Assembly (NCBI GenBank): GCA_900553765.1
Contig: USET01000045.1
Span: 1 to 8,293 of the forward strand
Direction: 5' to 3'
Source: an uncultured Mycoplasmatota bacterium
GTDB taxonomy: Bacteria; Bacillota_I; Bacilli_A; RF39; UBA660
Length of the DNA: 8,293 nt
Shown here: positions 1 through 5,771 of the stretch, one piece after another
How the letters are laid out: every line of letters starts with the position of its first letter
Numbering within the stretch: position 1 is the first letter of the stretch
Translations under genes and position numbers: made by a program
Notes under the pieces: model-generated
Told to the model about the DNA's origin: nothing
Database searches by the model: none
What the model saw: only the letters and a program-made list of their open reading frames with translations

Positions 1-167
1 CCTAATCTCGTACACTCCGTTGCATTGTATATAAATTGCTTATCATCATACGCTTTTAAATCCCCTGCATATCCACATCGTATGATCGCAAAATCAATTT
101 GTGACTTTACTTCTTCCCAATTGATCGCTCCTTGATGACTCGAAACATCAATCCCTCTTAATACCAT
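1..167 (-). CDS. GH25-family lysozyme (N-terminal part, cut by window edge)
   Basis: This is the first 55 codons of a gene that runs off the left edge. The protein begins MVLRGIDVSSHQGAINWEEV and continues with DFAIIRCGYAG. This is the first beta strand and following region of glycoside hydrolase family 25 (muramidases that cut the MurNAc-GlcNAc bond of peptidoglycan). The GIDVS motif carries the conserved Asp near the start (residue 6); the catalytic Glu would lie beyond the edge. I chose the ATG at 165-167 because AGAGGTGAG precedes it at good spacing; an in-frame ATG at 183-185 has no such site. There is no signal peptide, as in phage-type endolysins and many gut Firmicutes GH25 proteins. 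It lies 75 bases downstream of the mutase gene on the same strand with no clear terminator between, so it may be co-transcribed. Family assignment is firm; whether it is phage-derived or a housekeeping enzyme is open. Confidence 0.85.
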   Translation of the reverse strand, partial: MVLRGIDVSSHQGAINWEEVKSQIDFAIIRCGYAGDLKAYDDKQFIYNATECTRL

Positions 168-188
168 ATGTCTCACCTCTAACATATG
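165..188 (-). promoter_or_regulatory. Possible hairpin around the GH25 ribosome binding site
   Basis: Two copies of the self-complementary hexamer CATATG (183-188 and 165-170) flank a 12-base spacer holding the Shine-Dalgarno sequence AGAGGTGAG. In RNA they could form a 6-bp stem with the start AUG in the 3' arm and the ribosome binding site in the loop. The pairing is seen in the sequence; any regulatory use is inference. Confidence 0.3.
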
Positions 189-242
189 ATATTCGAGAAA
201 TATTTTTTTGCATACGCAGATATCTTTTTTTTAAGGATTTCC

Positions 243-863
243 TCACTTTTTCAAATGATCACAATTCGCAATTTCTAATAACGTCATTTTATTTTCAATA
301 CTATCATATTCGACTGTCGTAATCGAAGTATTTTCGATCGATATATTAGGATATATTTTACGTGAATCGCGATTCAATAGTTTCCAAATAAATAGTTTCA
401 AGACAAATCCATGCGTACAGATTAAAATATCGTTTCCAAGGTTCTCCTTCGCACAATATAATACCGTATCTCCAATTCTTTTTTGTGCCTGCTCCAAAGT
501 TTCTGCTCCTTCGATATCAGGAAGCATTCCATTTGGTAAAAACATCACTTTCGCGCCAGGCATGATTTGATCTACTTGATCGATCGTCATCGTCTCTGCA
601 ATTCCATTATTCTTTTCTATTAACTCGCGAATTACAATTGGCTCTAGATGATGTTCCTGTGCAATTTGAGCAATTGTCTCTCTCGTTCTAGAAAGTGGAC
701 TCGTATAGATTCTATCTAACTTCACATTGCGAAAAACAGGTGTGAATGCATCTATTTGTTTCTTTCCTTCTATACTTACTTCCACGTCCGTAACTCTCGA
801 TAAAATTCCCTTGTCGTTTGCAACCGTACGAGCATGACGTACCAAATAAATTTTTGTCTTCAT
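243..863 (-). CDS. Histidine phosphatase family protein (phosphoglycerate mutase-like)
   Basis: A 206-residue cytoplasmic protein of the histidine phosphatase superfamily, which forms a phosphohistidine intermediate to move or remove phosphate groups. It opens MKTKIYLVRHART, with the catalytic Arg9-His10 pair. SPLSRTRET holds the second conserved Arg (residue 59), RELIEKNNGIAE the acid (Glu80), and ICTHG the second catalytic His (residue 151). The first motif is RHA, not the commoner RHG; RHA is also seen in some phosphatase branches of the superfamily. The substrate cannot be told, and a phosphatase is likelier than a true glycolytic mutase at this length. The ATG at 861-863 is chosen because AAGGTGATGGG lies directly before it; reading further upstream would run through the promoter -10 box. 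It is divergent from the candidate small RNA and upstream of the GH25 gene on the same strand. Confidence 0.85.
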   Translation of the reverse strand: MKTKIYLVRHARTVANDKGILSRVTDVEVSIEGKKQIDAFTPVFRNVKLDRIYTSPLSRTRETIAQIAQEHHLEPIVIRELIEKNNGIAETMTIDQVDQIMPGAKVMFLPNGMLPDIEGAETLEQAQKRIGDTVLYCAKENLGNDILICTHGFVLKLFIWKLLNRDSRKIYPNISIENTSITTVEYDSIENKMTLLEIANCDHLKK

Positions 864-878
864 CCCATCACCTTCTTT

Positions 879-887
879 ATTATACCA
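879..887 (-). promoter_or_regulatory. Extended -10 promoter of the histidine phosphatase gene
   Basis: The minus strand reads TGGTATAAT, a perfect -10 hexamer (884-879) with an upstream TGn extension. The expected -35 position is poor, as is usual for extended -10 promoters. The predicted transcription start, about 871-873, is only about 9 bases before the ATG and overlaps the ribosome binding site, so the leader would be very short. Confidence 0.6.
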
Positions 888-941
888 AATGAAGAGAAAC
901 AAGGCATTTTCACTTTACAGTCTATCGTATGCATCATACAG

Positions 942-947
942 TATAAT
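942..947 (+). promoter_or_regulatory. Candidate -10 box of a small RNA
   Basis: A perfect TATAAT on the plus strand. No good -35 hexamer stands 16-18 bases upstream (TTTACA is present but 22 bases away). The expected start, about 953-955, coincides with the first base of a 9-bp stem in the downstream RNA, which is the main reason to take it seriously. Confidence 0.4.
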
Positions 948-952
948 GGAAT

Positions 953-1093
953 ATAGATTTCCAAACATTTTATCCACACAGAACAACTTTACCCCTTGTT
1001 GTTCTACTCCACGTCTTTTCAGATTCATGCATCATCGAAATCTATTTTTCATTGTAATAAAAGATATCATTTATTAGAAATGGTATCTTTTTT
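953..1093 (+). ncRNA. Candidate structured small RNA, about 141 nt, family unknown
   Basis: No convincing protein is encoded here, yet the stretch has the layout of a bacterial small RNA. A TATAAT box at 942-947 points to a start near 953. ATAGATTTC (953-961) pairs perfectly with GAAATCTAT (1037-1045), closing a domain. Inside it AGAACAAC (980-987) pairs with GTTGTTCT (998-1005) around a 10-base loop containing ACCCC. The unit ends in a terminator hairpin with six T's (1059-1093). No plus-strand gene upstream needs this terminator, because the neighbour at 243-863 is on the other strand. The C-rich loop resembles the C-rich seeds that some Firmicutes small RNAs use against ribosome binding sites; that parallel is inference. 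I do not recognise it as 6S RNA, SRP RNA, tmRNA or a known riboswitch. Confidence 0.4.
1059..1093 (+). terminator. Intrinsic terminator of the candidate small RNA
   Basis: AAAAGATATCATTT (1059-1072) pairs with AAATGGTATCTTTT (1078-1091) around a 5-base loop, with one T-G wobble, and is followed by a run of T's (1088-1093). The T-run is longer on the plus strand, so it mainly stops plus-strand transcription, just ahead of the tRNA promoter. Confidence 0.65.
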
Positions 1094-1104
1094 GTATCCC
1101 TTAC

Positions 1105-1133
1105 TTGACAAGAAAACAGAAGTCATGTAAAAT
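1105..1133 (+). promoter_or_regulatory. Sigma-A-type promoter of tRNA-Ser
   Basis: TTGACA (1105-1110), a 17-base spacer and TAAAAT (1128-1133). The expected start near 1140 lies about six bases before the mature tRNA 5' end at 1146, giving a very short leader for RNase P to remove. Confidence 0.75.
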
Positions 1134-1145
1134 GAATATTGTTCC

Positions 1146-1236
1146 GGAGTAGTACTCAAGTGGTTGAAGAGGCGCCCCTGCTAAGGGTGTAGGTCGGGCA
1201 ACTGGCGCGGAGGTTCAAATCCTCTCTACTCCGCCA
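1146..1236 (+). tRNA. tRNA-Ser (anticodon GCU)
   Basis: A class II tRNA with a long variable arm, reading the serine codons AGC and AGU. The acceptor stem GGAGTAG (1146-1152) pairs with CTACTCC (1226-1232), followed by discriminator G1233 and an encoded CCA (1234-1236). The anticodon stem CGCCC/GGGTG encloses the loop CTGCTAA, putting anticodon GCT at 1180-1182. The T arm is GGAGG/CCTCT with the 7-base loop TTCAAAT. The extra arm between the anticodon and T stems is of the length typical for serine. The gene stands alone between its own promoter and terminator. Confidence 0.96.
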
Positions 1237-1245
1237 TATAAAATC

Positions 1246-1269
1246 AAAACACTTTATAGTGTTTTTTTT
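1246..1269 (+). terminator. Intrinsic terminator after tRNA-Ser
   Basis: AAAACACT (1246-1253) pairs with AGTGTTTT (1258-1265) around a TTAT loop, continuing into a run of eight T's (1262-1269). It lies only about 33 bases before the peptidase start codon. Confidence 0.8.
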
Positions 1270-1276
1270 CTTTTTG

Positions 1277-1285
1277 TGCTATCAT
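1277..1285 (+). promoter_or_regulatory. Possible extended -10 promoter of the C1 peptidase gene
   Basis: TGCTATCAT is a TGn-extended -10 element squeezed between the tRNA terminator and the peptidase ribosome binding site. No -35 is visible. A start near 1291-1293 would leave only about 10-12 bases of leader. The alternative is read-through from the tRNA promoter. Confidence 0.4.
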
Positions 1286-1302
1286 ATAAACGAGGTGGTA
1301 TG

Positions 1303-2613
1303 ATGGAAAAAGAAATTACGATGAAAGAATTAGAATACTTTCAAAAAAAATATCATGAAGATCCTACGAATAAGTTAATCGAAAATGCCATTACGAGATC
1401 TGGGATTGACGATGTTTGCTTCAATAGGGAAACTTTGATCGAAAATCAAAACGTATTCAACGTAGAAACAAAGCTAGGAAGTGTTCAAAACCAAAAGAAT
1501 AGTGGTCGGTGTTGGTGTTTTGCTGGAACGAATATGATTCGTGGAAATATTGCGAAAAATATGAATATCGAAGTAAAAGATCTTGCCCTATCTAACGTTT
1601 ATCTTACGTTCTATGATCGATTAGAAAAATTTAATAATGCCTATGAAAATCTATTTACAGTAGAAAATTTAGACTACGATTATCTATTACAAGAATATTA
1701 TCTCATGTGTAGTGAAGGTGGATGGTATGAATCCTTTTCTAACCTTGTTACAAAATATGGAATTCTACCGGCTTCCTATATGCCAGAATCACATGATAGT
1801 ATCGCTTCTAATCGACTCAATAACATCTTACAAGAAAAACTAAAATACGATGCAAATACTATTATCGAACTTCGAGCTAAGAACACACCGATAGAAAAAT
1901 TACGGAAAGAAAAGGAAAGAATGTTGTCGGAAGTCTATGAAATTCTATGTAAAGTATTAGGAGAACCAACAAAAGAGTTCACATTAGAATATCAAGATAA
2001 AGATAAAAAGAAGATTAGAATTGAACATATGACACCAATGAAATTCAAAAAACAATATTTAACGATCGATCCCAACGACTTTGTGTTATTAAAGAGTATC
2101 GACCATTATAAGAAAAATTACTATCAAAAATACCAGGACGAACGAGCTTACGGGGCAACAATGAAAAATTTCGAATATATCAATGTTCCACTGGAAGAAT
2201 TAGAAAAAGCTGCAATTAAGCAATTAAAAGATAATATTCCAGTATGGTTTGCATGTCCTACGAATAAAATGTGGAACCGTAAGGAATGGATCTTAGACAT
2301 GAGAAATTATAATTACTTTGATACACTTGGAATGAAAAAGATGGATCGTAAAACATCATACAATTTTCACGATATACCATCGAGTCATGCAATGTCATTT
2401 GTTGGAGTTCATCTTATTGATCATAAACCTGTACGTTGGAAAGTAGAAAATTCCTGGGGAAACGAAAAGGATATGAAACAATATCTTATTATGAATCAAA
2501 ACTATTTTGAAGAACGTGTTACAGCTGTTGCTGTTCATAAAAAATATTTATCTGCAAAAATTAAAAAATGTTTGGACCAAACGCCAATTATTATCAATAT
2601 TCACGAATTATAA
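1303..2613 (+). CDS. pepC: Aminopeptidase C, bleomycin-hydrolase type (peptidase family C1B)
   Basis: A 436-residue cytoplasmic cysteine peptidase, the usual length for PepC. It trims N-terminal amino acids from peptides, normally as a hexamer with the active sites facing an inner chamber. The papain-like triad is visible: QNQKNSGRCWCFAG gives the oxyanion Gln64 and nucleophile Cys70, PSSHAMSFVGVH gives His362, and KVENSWGN gives Asn383. The start is the ATG at 1303 because GAGGTGG (1292-1298) is well spaced for it; the adjacent ATG at 1300 is too close, and a GTG at 1276 overlaps the upstream promoter/terminator. The C-terminus ends TPIIINIHEL and lacks the WDPMGALA-like ending common in PepC, where the tail reaches into the active site. 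It converges on recA with a 12-base gap. No signal peptide is seen. Confidence 0.9.
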   Translation: MEKEITMKELEYFQKKYHEDPTNKLIENAITRSGIDDVCFNRETLIENQNVFNVETKLGSVQNQKNSGRCWCFAGTNMIRGNIAKNMNIEVKDLALSNVYLTFYDRLEKFNNAYENLFTVENLDYDYLLQEYYLMCSEGGWYESFSNLVTKYGILPASYMPESHDSIASNRLNNILQEKLKYDANTIIELRAKNTPIEKLRKEKERMLSEVYEILCKVLGEPTKEFTLEYQDKDKKKIRIEHMTPMKFKKQYLTIDPNDFVLLKSIDHYKKNYYQKYQDERAYGATMKNFEYINVPLEELEKAAIKQLKDNIPVWFACPTNKMWNRKEWILDMRNYNYFDTLGMKKMDRKTSYNFHDIPSSHAMSFVGVHLIDHKPVRWKVENSWGNEKDMKQYLIMNQNYFEERVTAVAVHKKYLSAKIKKCLDQTPIIINIHEL

Positions 2614-2615
2614 AA

Positions 2616-2647
2616 GGAAGAAGTTTTATTTTGCTTCTTCCTTTTTT
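2616..2647. terminator. Shared terminator between pepC and recA
   Basis: GGAAGAAG (2616-2623) pairs with CTTCTTCC (2634-2641) around a 10-base loop. Six T's follow on the plus strand (2642-2647) and four T's on the minus strand, so it can serve both convergent genes. The final recA codons form the hairpin arm and the recA stop codon lies in the loop. Confidence 0.8.
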
Positions 2648-3660
2648 GTGGCTTTTTTATTCTTATTAACACTAATATCATAATGTTCACGTACTTGTTC
2701 TTCTAACTCTTCTTTTAAAGCTTTGTTCGTACGTAATAACTCTTTGACATTTTCTTTTCCCTGTCCAAGTTTTTCACCATGATATGCATACCAAGCTCCA
2801 CTCTTCTCAATAATATGAGCATCACTTGCTAAATCGACAATTTCACCTTCGACAGAGACACCCTCTCCATACATGATATCTACTGTCGCACTCTTAAATG
2901 GAGGTGCCATCTTATTCTTGACAACTTTAATATTTGTTTTGTTTCCGATAATGTTGGTTCCGTTTTTAATCTGTTCAGAGCGTCTAATTTCAAGACGTAC
3001 AGAAGCATAGAATTTCAAAGCTCTTCCTCCGGGTGTCGTCTCAGGATTTCCAAACATAACCCCCACTTTTTCACGTAATTGGTTGATGAAAATTGCAATT
3101 GTATTTGTCTTGCTAATGACTCCGGATAATTTACGAAGTGCCTGACTCATAAGCCTTGCTTGTAATCCAACGTGACTATCTCCCATTTCACCTTCGATTT
3201 CAGCTTGTGGAACCAATGCTGCAACGGAATCGATAACAACGATACTAATTGCACCACTACGTACCAACGCTTCGCAAATTTCTAGTGCTTGTTCTCCATT
3301 ATCGGGTTGAGACAATAATAGTTCGTCGATATTAACTCCTAATTTTGCTGCATATTGAGGATCTAATGAATGCTCTGCATCGATAAATGCAACTCTTCCT
3401 CCAGCTTTTTGTGCTTCTGCAATCGCATGTAATGCAAACGTCGTTTTACCACTTGACTCCGGTCCGTATATTTCGATAATACGACCTTTTGGATAACCTC
3501 CAATTCCTAGTGCGATGTCTAATGAAAGAGAACCACTTGGAATGACATCGATCTCACGATGTTCATTTGCTCCTAACTTCATTACAGCCCCTTTTCCGAA
3601 CTGTTTTTCCATGTCTGCTAAAACTTGATCTAATGTTTTATCCGCAGTTGCCTTTGCCAT
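2626..3660 (-). CDS. recA: Recombinase RecA
   Basis: A 344-residue, full-length RecA: the ATP-dependent strand-exchange protein of homologous recombination and the co-protease that triggers LexA self-cleavage in the SOS response. The Walker A motif is GPESSGKTT (residues 66-74), the Walker B strand VVIDS (141-145), and loop 1 and loop 2 regions around [10 protein letters not shown] and [10 protein letters not shown] are intact. QLREKVG and the C-terminal domain follow, ending in a Lys/Glu-rich tail. The ATG at 3658-3660 follows GGAGGA at good spacing. The gene has its own promoter and an upstream LexA-type box, so it can be transcribed apart from pgsA, which ends 161 bases upstream in its own terminator. 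It converges on pepC. Confidence 0.98.
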   Translation of the reverse strand: MAKATADKTLDQVLADMEKQFGKGAVMKLGANEHREIDVIPSGSLSLDIALGIGGYPKGRIIEIYGPESSGKTTFALHAIAEAQKAGGRVAFIDAEHSLDPQYAAKLGVNIDELLLSQPDNGEQALEICEALVRSGAISIVVIDSVAALVPQAEIEGEMGDSHVGLQARLMSQALRKLSGVISKTNTIAIFINQLREKVGVMFGNPETTPGGRALKFYASVRLEIRRSEQIKNGTNIIGNKTNIKVVKNKMAPPFKSATVDIMYGEGVSVEGEIVDLASDAHIIEKSGAWYAYHGEKLGQGKENVKELLRTNKALKEELEEQVREHYDISVNKNKKATKKEEAK

Positions 3661-3707
3661 AAATTCCTCCTCTATCTATGTTGGTTTGATTTAACTCTTA
3701 CATACTC

Positions 3708-3735
3708 ATTTTATCACATAGAAATAATTTGTCAA
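3708..3735 (-). promoter_or_regulatory. recA promoter
   Basis: On the minus strand TTGACA (3735-3730), a 16-base spacer and TAAAAT (3713-3708). The -35 is perfect. The leader to the recA ATG would be about 40 bases. Confidence 0.75.
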
Positions 3736-3744
3736 TAGTTTTTG

Positions 3745-3758
3745 CGAACAATTGTTTG
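3745..3758. promoter_or_regulatory. LexA (DinR)-type SOS box upstream of recA
   Basis: CGAACAATTGTTTG is a near-palindrome matching the Gram-positive LexA operator core GAAC-N4-GTTY. It ends nine bases upstream of the recA -35 box, a position suited to repression. SOS control of recA is known in Firmicutes; a lexA gene is not in this window. Confidence 0.7.
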
Positions 3759-3786
3759 CCAAAATATGTATTCCTAAATCAGCAGA

Positions 3787-3823
3787 TAAAAAAAGAAGTA
3801 TATACAATTTGATATACTCTTCT
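3787..3823 (-). terminator. Terminator of the rodZ-pgsA transcript
   Basis: On the minus strand AGAAGAGTATAT pairs with ATATACTTCT, with a two-base bulge, and is followed by seven T's. The pgsA stop codon (3822-3824) overlaps the upstream arm. It separates pgsA from recA transcription. Confidence 0.7.
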
Positions 3824-4439
3824 ACTTTGTTTTTGCAGATGTACTTTGATCTTCAAAAATATATTTTTTATTCATAGTATAATATTGTACTCCAGATACA
3901 ATTGAAAGTACTGCTGCGATAATTAATAAGAAGTCTGACACCTTTAAATTCCATAATTCAAATGGTAAGTTATAGAATAAAGTGAGTGTAATTCCAACCA
4001 TTAAACACGCTGTTTTTAACTTTCCAGACATGATCGCCGCAACTGCCTCACCTTTATTTCCGGCAACCATTTTAATCGCATTGACAATGCTATCTCGCAC
4101 GATAACTACAACTGTAATAATTGGATGGATAAATCCTGTTGCACATAGAATAATCAATACAGAGTTTACGAGAACTTTATCTGCGATCGCATCGATCATC
4201 TTTCCAAAATCCGTCACTAAATTATATTTACGTGCAATGTGTCCATCTAAAAAGTCAGTTAAAGATGCAATGATAAATATAAATCCAGCAATCGGATAAC
4301 GAATATCTACGACGATTGTCTCATTTACAAATAATTTAGGTAATTCAATTCCCGCTGCGTCAAACGGAAATAATAAGATGGCAATAATCAAAAATGCCAT
4401 AAAAATTCTTAACATCGTTAATTTATTTGGTAAATTCAT
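3822..4439 (-). CDS. pgsA: CDP-diacylglycerol-glycerol-3-phosphate 3-phosphatidyltransferase
   Basis: A 205-residue integral membrane enzyme of the CDP-alcohol phosphatidyltransferase family. It transfers phosphatidyl from CDP-diacylglycerol to glycerol-3-phosphate, the committed step of phosphatidylglycerol synthesis. The family signature is complete: Asp62, Asp65-Gly66, Ala69-Arg70, Gly79, Asp83 and Asp87 (in TDFLDGHIARKYN and FGKMIDAIADK), where the aspartates bind the metal ions. Several hydrophobic segments, such as residues 9-25, 48-62 and 88-115, fit a six-helix fold. It starts MNLPNKLTMLR, typical of PgsA, at an ATG preceded by AGGAGG. The rodZ-like stop codon lies just inside that ribosome binding site, so the two genes are translationally close. 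The other family member, cardiolipin synthase-like, is less likely given the context and start. Confidence 0.93.
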   Translation of the reverse strand: MNLPNKLTMLRIFMAFLIIAILLFPFDAAGIELPKLFVNETIVVDIRYPIAGFIFIIASLTDFLDGHIARKYNLVTDFGKMIDAIADKVLVNSVLIILCATGFIHPIITVVVIVRDSIVNAIKMVAGNKGEAVAAIMSGKLKTACLMVGITLTLFYNLPFELWNLKVSDFLLIIAAVLSIVSGVQYYTMNKKYIFEDQSTSAKTK

Positions 4440-4448
4440 AAGTTCCTC

Positions 4449-4937
4449 CTAGCGAATGACCTGATCATTCATTACGACTACATCATCTGTAAAATCATCA
4501 CGTTCAATATTGGAAATAATAAAATATCCAATCAGTAAAACAAGTAATCCAATTCCCACGTAGATCACAATTGGGGGAATAAAAAAACTTCTCTTTCTCT
4601 CTATCGTATAAGGTGATGCGATATGCTTCGGTTCTTCTTTCCTCTTTCCAAGTGCATTTTTCTTAGCTTTTTTAATATCTTCAATCGATATCTTCGATGT
4701 ATAGTCAAAGAGATATTCATTGAATTCATCGACCATATCTTCATAGTCGAGGCCAAGATACTTAGAATAATCACGAATGAAATATTTTAAATAAAAAACA
4801 TCCTTAAACGCTTCCATATTTCCCGCTTCGATATTTTCTATCTGCGAAGGTCTCATCTTTAAATCTTCCGCAGCTTCCTCAATCGAAATTCCGATACTCT
4901 CACGTGTTTCCTTTAATCTCTCACCGATTTCTTTCAA
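4449..4937 (-). CDS. RodZ-like helix-turn-helix membrane protein
   Basis: A 162-residue protein with an N-terminal HTH domain (about residues 3-65, beginning KEIGERLKETRESIGISIEE), a charged linker (about 85-118, AKKNALGKRKEEP), one membrane helix (about 120-143, IPPIVIYVGIGLLVLLIGYF) and only about 18 residues outside. This is the RodZ/YmfM layout; RodZ links the MreB cytoskeleton to cell-wall elongation, and in Firmicutes the gene usually precedes pgsA as here. The outside domain is much shorter than in E. coli RodZ. I set the start at the TTG 4935-4937: AAGTGGGTG precedes it at about five bases and RodZ proteins typically begin just before this EIGERL motif. A longer frame open to 5039 would run into the RNase P RNA gene and is rejected. 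GTG at 4947-4949 is an alternative. Confidence 0.8.
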   Translation of the reverse strand: MKEIGERLKETRESIGISIEEAAEDLKMRPSQIENIEAGNMEAFKDVFYLKYFIRDYSKYLGLDYEDMVDEFNEYLFDYTSKISIEDIKKAKKNALGKRKEEPKHIASPYTIERKRSFFIPPIVIYVGIGLLVLLIGYFIISNIERDDFTDDVVVMNDQVIR

Positions 4938-4966
4938 GTTAACACCCACTTTCGTATTGACAAAAA

Positions 4967-5322
4967 AATAATATTTTATAAGCCATGTTCTGTTCCTCCG
5001 AAGAGGCGACAAACATTTATCTATCGTTTCCGATCCCAAGGTCCGTTCGTTTTCAAACCTTTAGGTTCCCCTACCAAAATTTGGGTTTCTCGCTCGTGGG
5101 GTTTACCGCGTTCCACACCACCTGTTTCCAAGTGGTATCGTCACTATGGCACTTTATGACTAATACAACCATAACCGAGGTCTTAGGTTGCCTCGTCGCC
5201 GTTAGATTTCTCTACTACAGGTTATTTTTTCCCTGTACACGGACACTACAATCATCACAGATTGTGCGAGCATGGACTTTCCTCTACATTGCAAAGAATG
5301 CAGCGTTTGTCAAAATATTATT
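4967..5322 (-). ncRNA. rnpB: RNase P RNA, type B (Bacillus class)
   Basis: The catalytic RNA of RNase P, which removes 5' leaders from pre-tRNAs. The minus strand carries the universal blocks in order: GAGGAAAGTCCATGCTCGCA (about 5265-5284), GGAACGCGGTAAACCCC, the type B block running from GAGCGAGAAACCC to GGTAGGGGAACC (5064-5096), and ACAGAACATGGCTTAT near the 3' end (4978-4993). The ends form an 11-bp P1 helix: 5312-5322 pairs perfectly with 4967-4977. Seven T's follow (4968-4962). About 356 nt is shorter than the roughly 400 nt of B. subtilis; the 3' domain has a small CCTC-TTCG-GAGG hairpin (4995-5006) where B. subtilis has a longer arm. It abuts gpsB, the conserved Bacillus neighbour, and precedes the rodZ-like gene. 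Confidence 0.95.
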
Positions 5323-5323
5323 C

Positions 5324-5650
5324 TTAATCTTCTTTTCCATATATAATCTTTTCTAGATTTGATAGTCGCCTTAATAGGTCGGCGTTGCTAACATCACCTT
5401 TACTATGATCTTTTAATACATCAAGTTTCGTCTTCAAAGCACGTACTTCTTGCTTTAATTGAATATTATCTTCCATGAGTTCTTTTTTATCCATTTCTAA
5501 TTCTTTCATGATAGCATTCATCTCTTCGTAATCACGAATAATAATATCTAGAAATTTATCGACTTCTTGCGGACGGTATCCTCTCGTATCGATCTTAAAC
5601 TCCTTTTCCAAAATATCTTTTGTTGTCAATTCGACTCTTCCTTGATACAT
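5324..5650 (-). CDS. gpsB: Cell-division regulator GpsB (DivIVA family)
   Basis: A 108-residue cytoplasmic coiled-coil protein. GpsB helps move penicillin-binding proteins between the side wall and the division site in Firmicutes. The N-terminal DivIVA-type membrane-binding region includes ILEKEFKIDTRGYRPQEVDK and FLDIIIRDYEE (about residues 13-43). A long heptad-rich coiled coil follows (about 43-82), then the short C-terminal helix NADLLRRLSNLEKIIYG (89-105), which is the hallmark of GpsB as against full-length DivIVA. The ATG at 5648-5650 follows AGAGGTGAAGG. It has its own promoter (5678-5706), and its stop codon lies one or two bases before the RNase P RNA 5' end. Confidence 0.93.
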   Translation of the reverse strand: MYQGRVELTTKDILEKEFKIDTRGYRPQEVDKFLDIIIRDYEEMNAIMKELEMDKKELMEDNIQLKQEVRALKTKLDVLKDHSKGDVSNADLLRRLSNLEKIIYGKED

Positions 5651-5677
5651 GATCCTTCACCTCTTTTTATCATTACT

Positions 5678-5706
5678 ATTTTCTCAAAAAAACAAGCATT
5701 TGTCAA
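5678..5706 (-). promoter_or_regulatory. gpsB(-rnpB) promoter
   Basis: On the minus strand TTGACA (5706-5701), a 17-base spacer and GAAAAT (5683-5678). The leader to the gpsB ATG is about 20 bases. It sits directly after the terminator at 5734-5771 and probably also feeds rnpB. Confidence 0.65.
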
Positions 5707-5733
5707 TTGACTTTTCCTGTACATCTAAGCCAC

Positions 5734-5771
5734 AAAAAAGCTACTTATATATATATCGGAAATAAGTAGCT
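5734..5771 (-). terminator. Terminator after the small ORF / pilin-like gene
   Basis: AGCTACTTAT and ATAAGTAGCT are perfect 10-base inverted repeats (5762-5771 and 5739-5748) with a 13-base loop, followed on the minus strand by a T-run (5739-5734). The stop codon TAG of the 32-codon ORF lies in the downstream arm. Confidence 0.85.

Noticed and set aside
889..1077. A plus-strand open frame of 62 codons
   Set aside because: It begins before the candidate small RNA promoter, has no ribosome binding site, has no recognisable protein features and ends inside a terminator hairpin.
953..1093. 6S RNA, SRP RNA or T-box leader as identity of the candidate small RNA
   Set aside because: It is short for 6S RNA, lacks the SRP loop sequence, and no T-box consensus or downstream synthetase gene is present on that strand.
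3982..4299. A plus-strand open frame opposite pgsA
   Set aside because: Shadow of pgsA, whose signature motif is on the other strand; no ribosome binding site.
4938..5039. N-terminal extension of the rodZ-like protein
   Set aside because: It runs through the 3' end of rnpB and lacks homology to RodZ N-termini; the TTG at 4937 has a better ribosome binding site.
4985..5356. A plus-strand open frame of 123 codons
   Set aside because: It is antisense to the RNase P RNA, whose conserved blocks explain the sequence.
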